Positions 40,786-51,551 of a stretch of 64,000 bases of DNA are shown here, piece after piece. The position numbers and the translations under genes were made by a program. The notes beneath the pieces are model-generated. The model was not told the DNA's origin. It saw only the letters and a program-made list of their open reading frames with translations, and made no database searches. Source of the DNA: Salinicola salarius (lineage in GTDB: Bacteria > Pseudomonadota > Gammaproteobacteria > Pseudomonadales > Halomonadaceae); assembly GCF_003206135.1 (NCBI RefSeq), contig NZ_PZJT01000002.1, forward strand, positions 46,480-110,479, in the 5' to 3' direction. Every line of letters starts with the position of its first letter. Position 1 is the stretch's first letter.

Positions 40786-42063
40786 CTATGAAAGCCGTGC
40801 GAGCCAGGCGATGGCGTCGTCCAGCTCGAGTGTCTGTTGTTCGCTGTCGTCACGCAGTGGCTTCAGCGTCAGCCGGCCCTTGGCGATTTCGTCCTCGCCG
40901 AGAATCAGCGCTACCCGGGCGCCGCTGCGATCGGCACGCCGGATCTGGCTCTTGAAGCTACCGCCGCCGCAGTGTACCTGAAGCCGCAGCGCGGGCAGAG
41001 CGTCACGCAGGCGCTCGCCCAGTAGCAGCGCCTCGCGCTCGGCGGCATCGCCCATCGCCAGCAGGTAGGCATCGGCACCGCCCTTGGCGTCTTCGGGGAT
41101 CAGGTCGAGGGTTTCCAGCAGCAGCATGAGGCGCTCGAGACCGATAGCGAAGCCGACGCCCGGTGTCGGCTTGCCGCCGAGCTGTTCGACCAGGCCGTCG
41201 TAGCGCCCGCCACCGCAGACCGTGCCCTGGCTGCCAAGTGCAGTGGTGGTCCACTCGAATACGGTACGCGAGTAGTAGTCGAGACCGCGTACCAGTCGAG
41301 GGTTGATGCGGTAGCCGATACCGGCGGCATCCAGCGTCGACTTCAACTGCTCGAAATGCACCCGGGACTCCTCGTCGAGGTGGTCCAGCAGTTGCGGTGC
41401 CCCGGCGAGCATGTCCGCCATGTCCGGATTCTTGGAGTCCAGGATCCGCAGCGGGTTGGTCTTCAGCCGCCGTTGCGAATCTTCGTCGAGAATCTCGTGA
41501 TGGGACTCGAAGTAGGCGACCAGGGAGTCTCGATAGTTCGACCGGGCTTCCGGCGAGCCCAGCGAATTGAGCTCGAGCGTCACGTGCTCGGACATGCCGA
41601 GCTGACGCCACAGGCGTGCGGACAGCAGAATGATCTCGGCGTCGATATCGGGCCCGGTCATGCCGTAAGCCTCGATACCAATCTGGTGGAACTGGCGATA
41701 GCGGCCTTTCTGCGGGCGCTCGTAGCGGAACATCGGCCCCATGTACCACAGCCGCTGCGTCTGGTTGTGCAGCAGGCCATGCTCCATGGCGGCGCGCACG
41801 ACGGCGGCAGTGTTTTCCGGGCGCAGTGTCAGGCTTTCGCCATTGCGGTCGTCGAAGGTGTACATCTCCTTCTCGACCACGTCGGTCGCTTCGCCGATGG
41901 AGCGGGCGAAGAGCGCGGTCTGCTCGACGATCGGCGTGCGGATCTCGCGATAATCGTAACGGTCCACCAGCGAGCGTAGCTGCCGCTCGACGTACTGCCA
42001 TGCGGGGGATTGATCCGGCAGCAGATCGTTCATGCCGCGAATGGCTTGTATTTTGTTGCTCAA
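40786..42063 (-). CDS. hisS: Histidyl-tRNA synthetase
   Basis: The 425-residue class II synthetase shows motif 1 around [14 protein letters not shown], motif 2 [17 protein letters not shown], the histidine-specific [15 protein letters not shown] and motif 3 [12 protein letters not shown], plus a C-terminal anticodon-binding domain. Standard length (E. coli 424). It follows ispG on the minus strand after a 182-bp gap, which may hold an internal promoter. Confidence 0.97.
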   Translation of the reverse strand: MSNKIQAIRGMNDLLPDQSPAWQYVERQLRSLVDRYDYREIRTPIVEQTALFARSIGEATDVVEKEMYTFDDRNGESLTLRPENTAAVVRAAMEHGLLHNQTQRLWYMGPMFRYERPQKGRYRQFHQIGIEAYGMTGPDIDAEIILLSARLWRQLGMSEHVTLELNSLGSPEARSNYRDSLVAYFESHHEILDEDSQRRLKTNPLRILDSKNPDMADMLAGAPQLLDHLDEESRVHFEQLKSTLDAAGIGYRINPRLVRGLDYYSRTVFEWTTTALGSQGTVCGGGRYDGLVEQLGGKPTPGVGFAIGLERLMLLLETLDLIPEDAKGGADAYLLAMGDAAEREALLLGERLRDALPALRLQVHCGGGSFKSQIRRADRSGARVALILGEDEIAKGRLTLKPLRDDSEQQTLELDDAIAWLARLS

Positions 42064-42245
42064 CTGATACTCCTGCCTATAACAGAACGCGGCAGGCAGC
42101 CTGCCTGGGCGTTCGTCGGTGACTCTCTGTTTGTGGATCGCGAGGTGCCAAGCCTCACGGGAATTCCGTCACGCTTCGCCTGCGTGCCTTTACGCTCTGC
42201 GCGCGCTTTCTTGCTCCACGTACACTCAAGCTTCGCGCGCACTTG

Positions 42246-43361
42246 CTAGGCTTCTCGTGCAATCAGGTCGCCGGCGCGGTTCTCTTTCTCTTTGGCCTTG
42301 GCGCGGATCAACGCTTCGAGATCGTCGACCAGATGATCGTTGCGCAGCTTGCTGGCCGGCTTGCCATCGATGTAGACCAGATTGGCCGGGCTGCCGCCGG
42401 TGAGGCCGATGTCGGTTTCCTTGGCTTCACCGGGGCCGTTGACCACGCAGCCGATCACCGAGACGTCGAGCGGCGTCATGATGTCTTCGAGACGCTCCTC
42501 GAGCGCGTTCATGGTCGCGATGACGTCGAAATTCTGGCGCGAGCAGCTGGGGCAAGCAATGAAGTTGATGCCCTTGGCGCGCAGCTTCAGGCTCTTCAAC
42601 ATATCGAAGCCGACCTTGATCTCCTCGACCGGATCGGCGGCCAGCGAGACGCGAATCGTGTCGCCGATGCCATCCATCAGCAGCATTCCCAGGCCGATGG
42701 AGGACTTCACCGTACCGGAACGCAGGCCGCCGGCTTCGGTGATGCCCAGATGCAGCGGCTGTTCGATCTGCTTGGCCAGCAGCCGGTAGGCCGACACGGC
42801 CATGAACACGTCGCTGGCCTTGACGCTGACCTTGAAGTCGGGGAAATCGAGCCGGTCGAGATGGTCGATGTGGCGCATGGCCGACTCGACCAGCGCTTCC
42901 GGGGTCGGTTCGCCGTATTTCTTCTGCAGATCCTTTTCCAGCGAACCGGCGTTGACGCCGATGCGGATCGGGATGCCGTGATGGCGAGCGGCGTCGACCA
43001 CGGCTCGAACGCGATCTTCGCGGCCGATGTTACCGGGGTTGATGCGCAGACAGTCGACACCGAGCTCGGCCACCCGCAGGGCGATCTTGTAGTCGAAGTG
43101 AATGTCGGCCACCAGCGGAACGCTGACCTGACGCTTGATCTTGCCGAACGCTTCGGCGGCGTCCATGTCCGGCACCGAGACACGCACGATGTCGGCACCG
43201 GCCTGCTGCAGACGCTGGATCTGCGCCACGGTGGCGGCGACATCATTGGTGTCGGTGTTGGTCATGCTCTGTACGGCGATAGGGGCGCCGCCGCCGACAG
43301 GCACATGGCCGACATGGATTTGTCGAGAAAGACGGCGGGTGATCGGAGATGGCGTATGCAT
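42246..43361 (-). CDS. ispG: 4-hydroxy-3-methylbut-2-enyl-diphosphate synthase IspG
   Basis: The 371-residue iron-sulfur enzyme performs the penultimate step of the MEP isoprenoid pathway, converting MEcPP to HMBPP. The TIM-barrel N-terminal part opens with [19 protein letters not shown]. The [4Fe-4S] ligands lie in [11 protein letters not shown] and [12 protein letters not shown]. The gene lies 8 bp after rodZ, in the usual rodZ-ispG-hisS order. Confidence 0.97.
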   Translation of the reverse strand: MHTPSPITRRLSRQIHVGHVPVGGGAPIAVQSMTNTDTNDVAATVAQIQRLQQAGADIVRVSVPDMDAAEAFGKIKRQVSVPLVADIHFDYKIALRVAELGVDCLRINPGNIGREDRVRAVVDAARHHGIPIRIGVNAGSLEKDLQKKYGEPTPEALVESAMRHIDHLDRLDFPDFKVSVKASDVFMAVSAYRLLAKQIEQPLHLGITEAGGLRSGTVKSSIGLGMLLMDGIGDTIRVSLAADPVEEIKVGFDMLKSLKLRAKGINFIACPSCSRQNFDVIATMNALEERLEDIMTPLDVSVIGCVVNGPGEAKETDIGLTGGSPANLVYIDGKPASKLRNDHLVDDLEALIRAKAKEKENRAGDLIAREA

Positions 43362-43369
43362 GGCGCTTC

Positions 43370-44419
43370 TCAGTCTCCCAGGGTGAAGCGGGCAACGTTG
43401 TTGCCGCCCGTGTATTGACTCAGGTCGACCGATTCTCCGCGGTATTCGAGCGTCACGCCACTGGCATTGCCGATGGTCAGGCGGAAGGGCGGTTCACCCT
43501 CGGCGCTGGCCTGGCTGCCTGCGGACTGCAGGCCGCTGAAGATCCGGTCGTCGTTGGCATCATAGATCTCGGTCCATGACTCTTGGTTGAAAGTCAGGGA
43601 GAGCGTGTCGTCGTTCGTCGCAACCGGAGTCGCTGTATCTGTCGCTGCGGCGTCTTCGGACGGTGCCGAAGTCACGTCGTCCGCCACCGAGCCGACCTGC
43701 TCGGCCTGACGAGCGTCGGCATCCGGGGGCGTCGTCTCCGCGGATGCGGAGACGCCGGAGTCGGTCGGTTCGGTGTCGCCACTCGCGAGGCTGGCGTCCG
43801 ATGACATCGAACCATCGGCGTCGAACGAAGGCGTGTCCTGCCGAGTGGGCGTCGGCGGTAGCTGGGTATCGGTGTTGGGTGTCATCACGGTGCTATCGGA
43901 ACCAGCGGCATCCGCATTGGCGTCGTTGCCGTTCAGGCGATCGACGGCAATCGGACTGTCGTCGCTGCCGCCACCGAAGATCTCGTTGCCTTCCCGGCTC
44001 TGCCACCAGAGCAGCGTCAGCGCGATCAGGCCGACGATCACCAGCAGAGTGAACAGGCGGAATATCCAGGCCCCGACGCGAGAGGGCGGGCGAGAGGTAT
44101 GGACCGGCGATAGCTTGCGCTCCATGTCGCCGCGTCCGTGGGTGGCATCGTAGGCGCCGACGACCCGTGACGCGTCCATTCCCAGCAGGCGCGCGTAGGC
44201 ACGCACATAGCCTCGCCGATAGGCGGCGATCGGGACCTGGTCGAATTGATCCTCTTCGATGCCGGTCACGACGATCGGACGCAAGTTCAACTGCAGCGCG
44301 ACATCCTCGATGCTAAGTCCCTGGCGCTCGCGCTCGCGCTGGAGCATGTTTCCCGCCATCTCGCGGGAGGGGCTGAGAGCATCATGTTGCTTGTTCGATG
44401 ATTCGTTCATTTCGCTCAT
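43370..44419 (-). CDS. rodZ: RodZ-like cytoskeletal protein
   Basis: The 349-residue protein has an N-terminal Xre-type helix-turn-helix (about 20-90; [33 protein letters not shown]) that in RodZ binds MreB. A membrane helix follows (about 114-135), then an acidic Ser/Thr/Asp-rich linker (about 145-260) and a C-terminal DUF4115 domain with [20 protein letters not shown]. It keeps rod shape by linking MreB to wall synthesis. The long acidic linker fits a halophile. Gene order pilW-rodZ-ispG supports the call. Confidence 0.93.
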   Translation of the reverse strand: MSEMNESSNKQHDALSPSREMAGNMLQRERERQGLSIEDVALQLNLRPIVVTGIEEDQFDQVPIAAYRRGYVRAYARLLGMDASRVVGAYDATHGRGDMERKLSPVHTSRPPSRVGAWIFRLFTLLVIVGLIALTLLWWQSREGNEIFGGGSDDSPIAVDRLNGNDANADAAGSDSTVMTPNTDTQLPPTPTRQDTPSFDADGSMSSDASLASGDTEPTDSGVSASAETTPPDADARQAEQVGSVADDVTSAPSEDAAATDTATPVATNDDTLSLTFNQESWTEIYDANDDRIFSGLQSAGSQASAEGEPPFRLTIGNASGVTLEYRGESVDLSQYTGGNNVARFTLGD

Positions 44420-44478
44420 GGGCGAAAATCCTTCTGATCTCTTCTCGAGCCGGGACTCGAGTACGGGGTCTGTTCGCC

Positions 44479-45216
44479 TCAGGAGCCGCCAAGCTGCTGA
44501 CGATAAAAGGCGGCACGCGTCGAGTCGCCCTGGGCACTGGCGATATCGCTTGCCAGCTTCAGGCTCTCGGCATTGGTGCCGGCCACGGTGAAATAACGCT
44601 GCAAGCGTTCCCAGGCGCGTTCGTTGTTACCCTGCGTGTGATCGATGCGAGCCAATGCCAGCAGGCTACGCCCATTGCGCGCATCGATGTCGAGTGCGCG
44701 TTCGTAATATTGGCGAGCGGCAGTCGCATCGCCATGGGTCATCTCGCACTGGCCCAGGTTCGCGAAAAGCTGGGCCCTGTTGGTATAGGTAATGTCCTGG
44801 CTGGCGATACGCAGCTGTTCGCATGCTTTGGCATACTCACCGCGCTGATATAGCAGCGCCGCATAGTTGTTGCGGATGCGTGTCGCCTCGGAATCGACTT
44901 TCAAGGCCTGCTGGAAGAAACGGTCAGCCAGCTCGAACTCCTGCTGACGTTGGTAGAGCAGCGCCAGACCTTCCAGTGCGCCACTATCGTTGGCGTCGAG
45001 GTCGAGCGCATGTTCCAGAGCCTGCTGCGCGCGGGGCAGGTTGTTCTCGGCGAGATAGGCCTTGCCCAGCCGCGTGTAGGCCGCCGCTGCATCTTCGGGG
45101 CTGTCCTGCTTCGGCCCGTTGGTCGAGACCGCCGTGGCGCAGCCGCTCAACAGACACACCACACCCATGGCGATACAGAACGACCGTATCGAATCAGGGC
45201 GAGTTTGGTGGGTCAT
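44479..45216 (-). CDS. pilW: Type IV pilus biogenesis/stability lipoprotein PilW (PilF)
   Basis: The 245-residue product has a lipoprotein signal (LLSGC) and about six TPR repeats, for example AYTRLGKAYLAENNLPRAQQ, LYQRQQEFELADRFFQQA and LFANLGQCEMTHGDATAA. PilW/PilF lipoproteins help assemble the PilQ secretin; whether this strain makes pili is not shown here. ATG 45216 is preceded by GGGAGAG, so the longer frame to 45279 is not used. The family's place between rlmN and rodZ is conserved. Confidence 0.9.
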   Translation of the reverse strand: MTHQTRPDSIRSFCIAMGVVCLLSGCATAVSTNGPKQDSPEDAAAAYTRLGKAYLAENNLPRAQQALEHALDLDANDSGALEGLALLYQRQQEFELADRFFQQALKVDSEATRIRNNYAALLYQRGEYAKACEQLRIASQDITYTNRAQLFANLGQCEMTHGDATAARQYYERALDIDARNGRSLLALARIDHTQGNNERAWERLQRYFTVAGTNAESLKLASDIASAQGDSTRAAFYRQQLGGS

Positions 45217-45408
45217 GCGCGGCTCTCCCACGTTACGAGAAGACGACAGTCGGGTCGCGTCCCGAACAGCTGAAAACAAAGCGGTTTTGGGGTTCCCATC
45301 AAAGCGCCGCGTCGAGTCGAAGTCAAGGCGACAGCGGGCCGATTCGACATCGATAGCGGTTCGACTCGTCGATTTCGGCGGCCCGATGCGAGGCCCGGCA
45401 GCCAGGTC

Positions 45409-46542
45409 TCAATCGGCATCCAGTTGAATCGACTGGATGTAGCGCTCGTGGCGGCGCGTTCGATCCTTTACCCGGCCGACCAGCTGGCCGCAGGCGGCGT
45501 CGATATCGTCGCCACGCGTGGTGCGCACCATGGCCGTGTGGCCGAGTTCGTAGAGCCAGCTCTGGAAGCGCATGACCTGGTTGCGCGACGGCTTCTCGTA
45601 TCCCGAATGGGGGAACGGATTGAAGGGAATCAGGTTGATCTTGCAGGGCAAGTCGTCGAGCAGCGCGATGAGCTCCTGCGCATGCGCCTGCTGGTCGTTG
45701 ACGTCCTTGATCAGGGTGTACTCGATGGTGATATGGCGCGCGTCGCCGCACTTGGCAAGATAGCGCTTGCAGGCATCGAGCAGCTTCTCGATGTTGTACT
45801 TGCGATTGAGCGGCACCAGCTCGTTGCGCAGTTCATCGTTCGCCGCATGCAGCGAGATCGCCAAGCTCACGTCGATATCGTCGCCGAGCTTGTCGATCAT
45901 CGGCACCACGCCGGACGTGGACAGCGTCACGCGGCGCTTGGAAAGGCCGTAGGCGTTGTCGTCGAGCATCAGCTTCATCGACGGCACTACGTTGTCGTAG
46001 TTGAGCAGGGGTTCGCCCATGCCCATCATTACCACGTTGGTGATCGCGCGGCGCCCATCCGGTGCGCTCATGCGGCCGCCGGCGCGCTGCTGGGCCACCC
46101 AGACCTGGCCGATGATCTCGGCGCTGGTCAGGTTGCGCTGAAAGCCCTGCTTGCCGGTGGAGCAGAAGCTGCAATCCAGCGAACAGCCCACCTGGGACGA
46201 GACGCACAGAGTACGCCGGCTGCCGTTGTCGGCCGGGATCAGTACCGTCTCGACATAGCTGCCGTCCTCGACTTCCAGTACCCACTTGCGAGTGCCATCG
46301 CTGGAGGTGCCTTCGTAGACCACACTCGGGCCACGAATCTCGGCATGTTCCGCCAGGCGGGCACGCAGCGGCTTGGAGAGGTTGGTCATCGACTCGAAGT
46401 CGTCGCAACCTTCCTGATGGATCCACTTCATGACCTGGGCAGCGCGGAATTTCTTCTCGCCCAGAGAGACGAAGAACGCCTCCATCTGTTCGCGAGAGAG
46501 CCCCAGTAGATTGGTGCGCGGAGTAGCGGTAGCAGCGCTCAT
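45409..46542 (-). CDS. rlmN: 23S rRNA/tRNA (adenine-C2)-methyltransferase RlmN
   Basis: The 377-residue radical SAM enzyme methylates A2503 of 23S rRNA and A37 of some tRNAs. The [4Fe-4S]-binding CSLDCSFC motif (CxxxCxxC) is clear, after the N-terminal [14 protein letters not shown] domain; the C-terminal region keeps the catalytic Cys near [14 protein letters not shown] 46542 gives the usual start; the longer frame is GC-shadow. It lies between ndk and pilW. Confidence 0.96.
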   Translation of the reverse strand: MSAATATPRTNLLGLSREQMEAFFVSLGEKKFRAAQVMKWIHQEGCDDFESMTNLSKPLRARLAEHAEIRGPSVVYEGTSSDGTRKWVLEVEDGSYVETVLIPADNGSRRTLCVSSQVGCSLDCSFCSTGKQGFQRNLTSAEIIGQVWVAQQRAGGRMSAPDGRRAITNVVMMGMGEPLLNYDNVVPSMKLMLDDNAYGLSKRRVTLSTSGVVPMIDKLGDDIDVSLAISLHAANDELRNELVPLNRKYNIEKLLDACKRYLAKCGDARHITIEYTLIKDVNDQQAHAQELIALLDDLPCKINLIPFNPFPHSGYEKPSRNQVMRFQSWLYELGHTAMVRTTRGDDIDAACGQLVGRVKDRTRRHERYIQSIQLDAD

Positions 46543-46589
46543 AGCAACGGAATCGGCTCGAGGGTGGCAGGGCGTCCGAAGACGAGGAT

Positions 46590-46618
46590 GACCGGCCGGC
46601 ACGAATGGCCGGCCGGTC
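46590..46618. terminator. Strong hairpin between ndk and rlmN
   Basis: GACCGGCCGGC and GCCGGCCGGTC form an 11-bp perfect stem with a 7-nt loop directly after ndk. It lacks a T-run, so it may be a processing or stabilising structure. Confidence 0.5.
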
Positions 46619-46624
46619 GACGAA

Positions 46625-47053
46625 TCAGCTGCGCGAGCAGAGTTCGTCGTCGTTGAAGAAGTAGCTGATTTCGCGGGCGGCGGATTCCGGTGCATCGGAA
46701 CCGTGCACGGCGTTGGCGTCGATGGAGGACGCAAAGTCGGCGCGAATGGTGCCCGGTGCGGCTTCCTTCGGGTTGGTCGCGCCCATCAGCTCGCGGTTCT
46801 TGGCGATCGCGCCTTCCCCTTCGAGCACCTGGACCATGACCGGACCGGAGGTCATGAAACCGACCAGATCGGCGAAGAAACCGCGCTCCTTGTGCTCGGC
46901 GTAGAAGCCTTCTGCCTGCTCCTTGGAGAGGTGGAGCATCTTGGCACCAACGATCTGCAGGCCGGCTTTTTCGAAGCGGCTATAGATATCGCCGATTGCG
47001 TTCTTGGCAACGGCATCGGGCTTGATGATGGAAAGCGTGCGCTCGGTGGCCAT
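46625..47053 (-). CDS. ndk: Nucleoside diphosphate kinase
   Basis: The 142-residue enzyme transfers gamma-phosphate between nucleoside triphosphates and diphosphates. [15 protein letters not shown] starts the fold and [16 protein letters not shown] holds the catalytic His (about residue 117). Length matches E. coli Ndk (143). It sits between iscA and rlmN, where the isc operon normally ends. Confidence 0.97.
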   Translation of the reverse strand: MATERTLSIIKPDAVAKNAIGDIYSRFEKAGLQIVGAKMLHLSKEQAEGFYAEHKERGFFADLVGFMTSGPVMVQVLEGEGAIAKNRELMGATNPKEAAPGTIRADFASSIDANAVHGSDAPESAAREISYFFNDDELCSRS

Positions 47054-47355
47054 GACTTCGGTCTCCTGGCTTTAGTGAATCGATCGCGGTTGTCGCGAGC
47101 GGAAAATGAATGACTGAGATGCGAGACGACGCGCCCCCGACGCCTCGTCTCGAAGCCTGGCTTCGAGATCGATCGCATCGGCAGGTGGCGCGTCGCCCGG
47201 AATTCTCGTTGGCTGGCACGATGAGCGGTTTCGATCACCGTCGTGCCAGCCGTAAAATCGCGCCATTGTAGCGCAAGCCCGCGGCCGGCGCACCCTGGGC
47301 GGCACCAGCAAGGGGCGCCCGGCCATGGCGCGGACGGGGCGCTTCGAAGCGGCGT

Positions 47356-47682
47356 TCAGACGTTGAAGCTTTCGCCGCAGCCGCACTCGTCGGTCACGTT
47401 GGGGTTGTTGAAGCGGAAGAATCGATTGAGTCCTTCGCTGACGTAGTCGACCTCGGTGCCGTCGAGAATGGCCAGGGCTTCCCGGTCGACCAGCACCTTG
47501 ACGCCGCGCTCCTCGAACGCGATGTCTTCGTCCCGCAGGTCATCGGCGATGTCCAGAACATAGCTGTAGCCGGAGCAGCCGCTCGGCTTGACCGCCACGC
47601 GCAGCCCCAGGCCGCCGCCGCGCTCCTCGAGGACATGGCGAATCTGGGTCGCGGCGGATTCACTGATCGTGATGTTTTGCAT
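47356..47682 (-). CDS. iscA: A-type iron-sulfur carrier protein IscA
   Basis: The 108-residue HesB/IscA protein has the three ligand cysteines: C36 in [10 protein letters not shown], and C100 and C102 in DECGCGESF. It delivers [4Fe-4S] clusters to apoproteins. The gene lies 44 bp after iscS and belongs to the IscR operon, with no iscU in between. By sequence it is close to IscA; ErpA is the main alternative. Its place in the truncated operon supports the IscA name. Confidence 0.9.
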   Translation of the reverse strand: MQNITISESAATQIRHVLEERGGGLGLRVAVKPSGCSGYSYVLDIADDLRDEDIAFEERGVKVLVDREALAILDGTEVDYVSEGLNRFFRFNNPNVTDECGCGESFNV

Positions 47683-47726
47683 GGCATTTCTCCTTGCCGA
47701 AAATCGATGGCGCCGGGGCCATCGAC

Positions 47727-48902
47727 CTAGCGATGATTCATGGCGGCTGTCGATGGCTGACGCAGTCCGCCAAGGGCGCGGCGGATGTCGGCCACGGCCG
47801 CATCGATCTCTTCTATGGTGGTGAAGCGGCCAAAACTAAAGCGTATCGAGGCGAGCGCCTGTAAATGAGGCACGCCGATACCCTTGAGAACGTAGGAGGG
47901 TTCCACGCTGGCCGAATTGCAGGCGGAGCCGGTGGAGACGGCCAGGCCACGCAGCGCCATCAACAGCGACTCGCCATCCACGCCATCAAAGGCGAGGTTG
48001 ACGATATTGGGCACCGACTGTTCCAGCGGCGAATGGTTGTGTATGCCGCCGCAGTCGGCCAGACCGTCGAGAAAGCGCTGGCGCAGCGCACGAACGCGCT
48101 CACCGTCGGCTTCGCACTCGTCGCGTGCCAGCGCGAACGCTTCGCCCATGCCGACGATCTGGTGCGTCGGGAGCGTCCCTGACCGCATGCCGCGTTCGTG
48201 ACCGCCGCCGTGGATCAAGGCCTCGATACGCAGGTCCGGATCGCGGCGAACGTACAAGGCGCCGATACCCTTGGGGCCGTAGGCCTTGTGGGCGGAAAGC
48301 GACATCAAGTCGATCCCCATGGCCTCGACATCCAGTGCCAGCCGGCCCGAGGCCTGGGCGGCGTCGACGTGAAAGCGCGCGCCGAATTCATGGGTCACGG
48401 CAGAGAGCGCGGTGAGATCGTTGACACTGCCCAGCTCGTTGTTGACCGCCATCAGCGAGACCAGCACGGTGTCCTGGCGCATCGCTCCGCGCAGTTGCTC
48501 GGGCGAGATGCGGCCGTCCGACCCTGGGGTCAGCCAGGTCACTTCGAAACCTTCCGTCTCCAGCGCCAGCGCGGTATCGACGATGGCCTTGTGCTCGATG
48601 ATCGACGTCACCAGATGGCGCCCGCGGGCACGATTGGCGCGCATGAAGCCGGTCAGCGCCAGATTGTCCGCCTCGGTGGCGCCGGAGGTCCACACGATTT
48701 CGCGCGGATCGGCCGCGATCAGATCGGCGACCTGACGGCGGGCGTTTTCCACCGCCTGTTCGGCCAGCCAGCCGGGCATGTGGCTGCGCGATGCCGGGTT
48801 GGCGTAGACCCCATCCAGAGTCAGGTGTCGCATCATCTGCTCGGCCACACGTGGATCGGTCGGGGTGGTGGCGGCGTAATCGAGATAAATCGGAGCGCTC
48901 AT
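47727..48902 (-). CDS. iscS: Cysteine desulfurase IscS
   Basis: The 391-residue PLP enzyme mobilises sulfur from cysteine for Fe-S and thiolation pathways. [12 protein letters not shown] (substrate loop), [27 protein letters not shown] with the PLP Lys, and the catalytic Cys loop [10 protein letters not shown] are all intact. ATG 48902 gives [14 protein letters not shown]; the upstream frame is unlikely. It is slightly shorter than E. coli IscS (404), missing part of the C-terminal tail that contacts IscU. It follows iscR. Confidence 0.95.
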   Translation of the reverse strand: MSAPIYLDYAATTPTDPRVAEQMMRHLTLDGVYANPASRSHMPGWLAEQAVENARRQVADLIAADPREIVWTSGATEADNLALTGFMRANRARGRHLVTSIIEHKAIVDTALALETEGFEVTWLTPGSDGRISPEQLRGAMRQDTVLVSLMAVNNELGSVNDLTALSAVTHEFGARFHVDAAQASGRLALDVEAMGIDLMSLSAHKAYGPKGIGALYVRRDPDLRIEALIHGGGHERGMRSGTLPTHQIVGMGEAFALARDECEADGERVRALRQRFLDGLADCGGIHNHSPLEQSVPNIVNLAFDGVDGESLLMALRGLAVSTGSACNSASVEPSYVLKGIGVPHLQALASIRFSFGRFTTIEEIDAAVADIRRALGGLRQPSTAAMNHR

Positions 48903-49058
48903 GGCACGGTAGATCTCTGGCAATCGATCGAAATGGATTCGGCGGCGTCAGCTCGAAGCGTAGTCGTTTACGAGCTCGCCCGGAGCAACGACACGATGAC
49001 TGGTGCAACGACACGATGAATGTGTAGCGATTCGGTGATCCGTGCACCGACATCGTGC

Positions 49059-49541
49059 TCAGTGCGACGACACCGTGATCGTGGCGGCGTCGTCGGCGAA
49101 CGAATGTACGTCGGGTTCGGGCCGGGCGGCGGCGCGGGCCTGTTCCCGGCGTACCAGCTCCTGCAGGCTGATATCGCTCAGGAAGCGCTGGATTTCGTCG
49201 GAGAGGTCGCACCACAAGTGATGCGTGATGCACTTGCTGCCCTGATGACAGTCCGCCTGGCCATGGCAGCGGGTGGCATCCACCGACTCGTTGACCGCAT
49301 CGATCACGCCCGCTACCGAAATATCGGCGGGTGCTCTCCCCAGCAGGTAACCCCCGCCCGGGCCGCGCACGCTACTGACGAGCTTGGCGCGCCGCAGTCG
49401 TGCGAACAGCTGTTCCAGATAGGACAGCGAAATATCCTGACGCTTGGAAATATCCGCCAGACAGACCGGTCCCTGATCGGCGTTGAGAGCCAGATCGAGC
49501 ATCGCGGTGACGGCGTAGCGCCCTTTGGTAGTCAAACGCAT
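49059..49541 (-). CDS. iscR: Iron-sulfur cluster regulator IscR
   Basis: The 160-residue Rrf2 protein starts [11 protein letters not shown] and has a winged helix. The [2Fe-2S] ligands C92, C98, C104 and H107 match E. coli IscR numbering exactly. Holo-IscR represses its own operon; apo-IscR acts on other targets. Its promoter upstream carries a type 1 IscR-like site, so autoregulation is likely. It leads iscS and iscA. Confidence 0.96.
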   Translation of the reverse strand: MRLTTKGRYAVTAMLDLALNADQGPVCLADISKRQDISLSYLEQLFARLRRAKLVSSVRGPGGGYLLGRAPADISVAGVIDAVNESVDATRCHGQADCHQGSKCITHHLWCDLSDEIQRFLSDISLQELVRREQARAAARPEPDVHSFADDAATITVSSH

Positions 49542-49576
49542 CGGCGGGTATCGGCTGTCGCTGCATCGGTAGCGGC

Positions 49577-49605
49577 ATTATGGAAAAACCCAGTAACACG
49601 GTCAA
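49577..49605 (-). promoter_or_regulatory. iscR promoter with type 1 IscR site
   Basis: On the minus strand TTGACC, 17 nt, then CATAAT forms a sigma-70 promoter. The sequence TTGACCGTGTTACTGGG overlapping the -35 resembles the E. coli isc promoter's type 1 IscR site. Confidence 0.82.
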
Positions 49606-49723
49606 CCATTCTGCCGGCGATCGACGCTCGCTGTTTCGGCCACTGGCGTCTGCCGGGGCGAGCGGCGTTACGCCGGAGCCGCCACGTCGACGTCTTGACG
49701 TTGTGGATGGTGCCCCGCGACAG

Positions 49724-50506
49724 TCAGGGCTTCTCCCGCAGCCGCTTGTCGATCGTGCCGAGAATGCCGCGCAGGATATTCATCTCCATCGAATCGAGAT
49801 GGGCGCGCATGAAGAGCCGGCGCAGGCGGGCCATCAACTGGCGCGGGTTGTCCGGATCGTGGAATTCGATCGCCGTGAGCGTACTCTCGAGATGAGCGAA
49901 AAAGCGCTCCAGGTCGGCATGGGTGGCAGGCGGGTTGTCCCACGTCACGCCGAAGGGCAGGTCGGCCTCGCGGTCCGGCTCGGCAGCAGGAGTCGCCGAA
50001 GCGTCGTCCAGGGCGAGGAATGCCTGGCGACATTCGTAGGCGAGCACTTGCACGGCCGCGGCCAGATTCAGCGAGCTGAAGTCCGGGTTGGTCGGAATAT
50101 GCACGTGCTGATGGCAGCGTTGCAGTTCGGCATTGGTCAGGCCGGTATCCTCTCGGCCGAATACCAGTGCGACCCGGGTGCCTTCAGGTGCCAACGCCGC
50201 CGGCAGGCTCTCCGCCAGGGCTCGAGGAGTGACCATCGGCCACGGCAGATGGCGCGAGCGCGCGCTGGCGCCGACCACCAGCGTGCAGTCGGCAACGGCC
50301 TCTTCGAGTGCGTCGAATTGACGCGCAGCGTCGACGAGCGTGTTGGCCCCGGAGGCGCGCGAATAGGCGTCCTGGTCCCTGGGATCGCAGCGGGGCGTGA
50401 CCAGGGCGAGATCCTCGAGACCCATGTTGCGCATGGCGCGGGCAGTGGCGCCGATGTTTCCGGGATGGCTGGTGCCGATGAGGACGATACGGATACGGTC
50501 GAGCAT
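49724..50506 (-). CDS. trmJ: tRNA (cytidine/uridine-2'-O-)-methyltransferase TrmJ
   Basis: The 260-residue SPOUT enzyme 2'-O-methylates nucleotide 32 of several tRNAs. IRIVLIGTSHPGNIGATARAM opens the knot domain; ALVFGREDTGLTNAEL and IPTNPDFSSLNLAAAVQV are the SAM-binding knot motifs. ATG 50506 gives the usual start. It is divergent from suhB, the usual gammaproteobacterial arrangement, and precedes iscR. Confidence 0.95.
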   Translation of the reverse strand: MLDRIRIVLIGTSHPGNIGATARAMRNMGLEDLALVTPRCDPRDQDAYSRASGANTLVDAARQFDALEEAVADCTLVVGASARSRHLPWPMVTPRALAESLPAALAPEGTRVALVFGREDTGLTNAELQRCHQHVHIPTNPDFSSLNLAAAVQVLAYECRQAFLALDDASATPAAEPDREADLPFGVTWDNPPATHADLERFFAHLESTLTAIEFHDPDNPRQLMARLRRLFMRAHLDSMEMNILRGILGTIDKRLREKP

Positions 50507-50641
50507 AAAGGCGGCTATCAGGGCTGTGGCAATCGGGAAAGCGCGCAGTCTAGCATGACTCGGCAAGCCTGCTTCTGTTAGACTGCGCGGCGTTCTTTAA
50601 CAGCTCTCGACTCCGCTCTCGATTTCCCCAAGGCCAGATCC

Positions 50642-51436
50642 ATGCATCCGATGGTTCAATATGCGCTGCGTGCCGCTCGCAGTGCCGCTGAGCAATTCGT
50701 ACGTATCCGTGACCGTCTCGAGGTCAACCATGACGAGCAGGTAACTGCCGGTCTGCTCGAGGATACGGCACGCAACGCCGAAACGCTGATCGTGCATCAG
50801 CTCTCCCGTGGTTATCCGCAGCACGGCATTTCCGGTCGCTATACGCCTTACCGCGAAGGCAAGGGTACCGACAAGGACACCGTCTGGCACATCGAGCCGA
50901 TCCACGGTGAATCCAATCTTGGAGTGGCGAGCCGCCAGTTCGCGATCTCGATGGTATGCCTGGTCAAGGGGCGTCCGGAACACGCGGTGGTCGTCTCGCC
51001 GTTCAGCGACGACGAGTTCCTGATCAGCCGCGGTCGTGGCGCCCAGGGCAACGGCAAGCGTATGCGTGTCTCCAAGACCATCAGCGTCAATGGTGCCCGA
51101 GTGGCACTGGCATGGCCGACGCTCGAGGCGCGCTCCCAGTGGCTGCCGCAATATCTCACCGTGGTCGAACGCCTCGGCCCCCAGATCGATACCCTGACCG
51201 GCACGGGCTGCGCGCTGCTCGACATGATCGAATTCGCCTCCGGCCGTGCCGACGCGATCTTCGTTCTCGGGCTGGAAGAGCAGGACCGCCTGGTCGGCTC
51301 GCTGCTGCTGAAGGAAGCCGGTGCGTTGACCGGCGCCATCGACGGCTCGCCCAGTGTCGAAGACGGCGGCAGCCTGATGGCCGCCGGCCCGCGCCTCTAC
51401 AAGGCACTGGCACAGCAGCTCAAGGCGAGCGTCTAG
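50642..51436 (+). CDS. suhB: SuhB-like protein with degenerate inositol monophosphatase site
   Basis: The 264-residue product aligns with E. coli SuhB end to end (MHPM start, RAARSAAEQ, YPQH, QFAIS, GALTGAIDG). The metal ligands are not kept: the EESG segment (E67) is replaced by GRYTPY (65-70), and the DPLDGTT motif reads EPIHGES, so D84 and D87 become E85 and H88; the late PWDFAAG is EQDRLVG. Phosphatase activity is therefore doubtful. E. coli SuhB also works in rRNA antitermination with NusA without catalysis, which may be the only role left. Divergent from trmJ; a terminator follows. Confidence 0.9.
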   Translation: MHPMVQYALRAARSAAEQFVRIRDRLEVNHDEQVTAGLLEDTARNAETLIVHQLSRGYPQHGISGRYTPYREGKGTDKDTVWHIEPIHGESNLGVASRQFAISMVCLVKGRPEHAVVVSPFSDDEFLISRGRGAQGNGKRMRVSKTISVNGARVALAWPTLEARSQWLPQYLTVVERLGPQIDTLTGTGCALLDMIEFASGRADAIFVLGLEEQDRLVGSLLLKEAGALTGAIDGSPSVEDGGSLMAAGPRLYKALAQQLKASV

Positions 51437-51482
51437 GCTAGCGGTCTCGGTCGGCAAGATTCGCCGTCCGGCGAATCACCAG

Positions 51483-51519
51483 AAAGCGCTCTGTCGGGTT
51501 ATCCCGGCAGGGCGCTTTT
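51483..51519 (+). terminator. Terminator after suhB
   Basis: A long stem (AAAGCGC paired with GCGCTTT, extended by CTGTCGGG with CCCGGCAG) encloses loop TTAT and runs into TTTT. Confidence 0.88.
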
Positions 51520-51551
51520 GCGTTGGGGTTGAGTCGCGAATCCAGGTCGAA

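Noticed and set aside
40389..40791. Open frames with ELRATSY peptide repeats
   Set aside because: They are translations of the 7-bp repeat array and antisense yfgM; no gene features.
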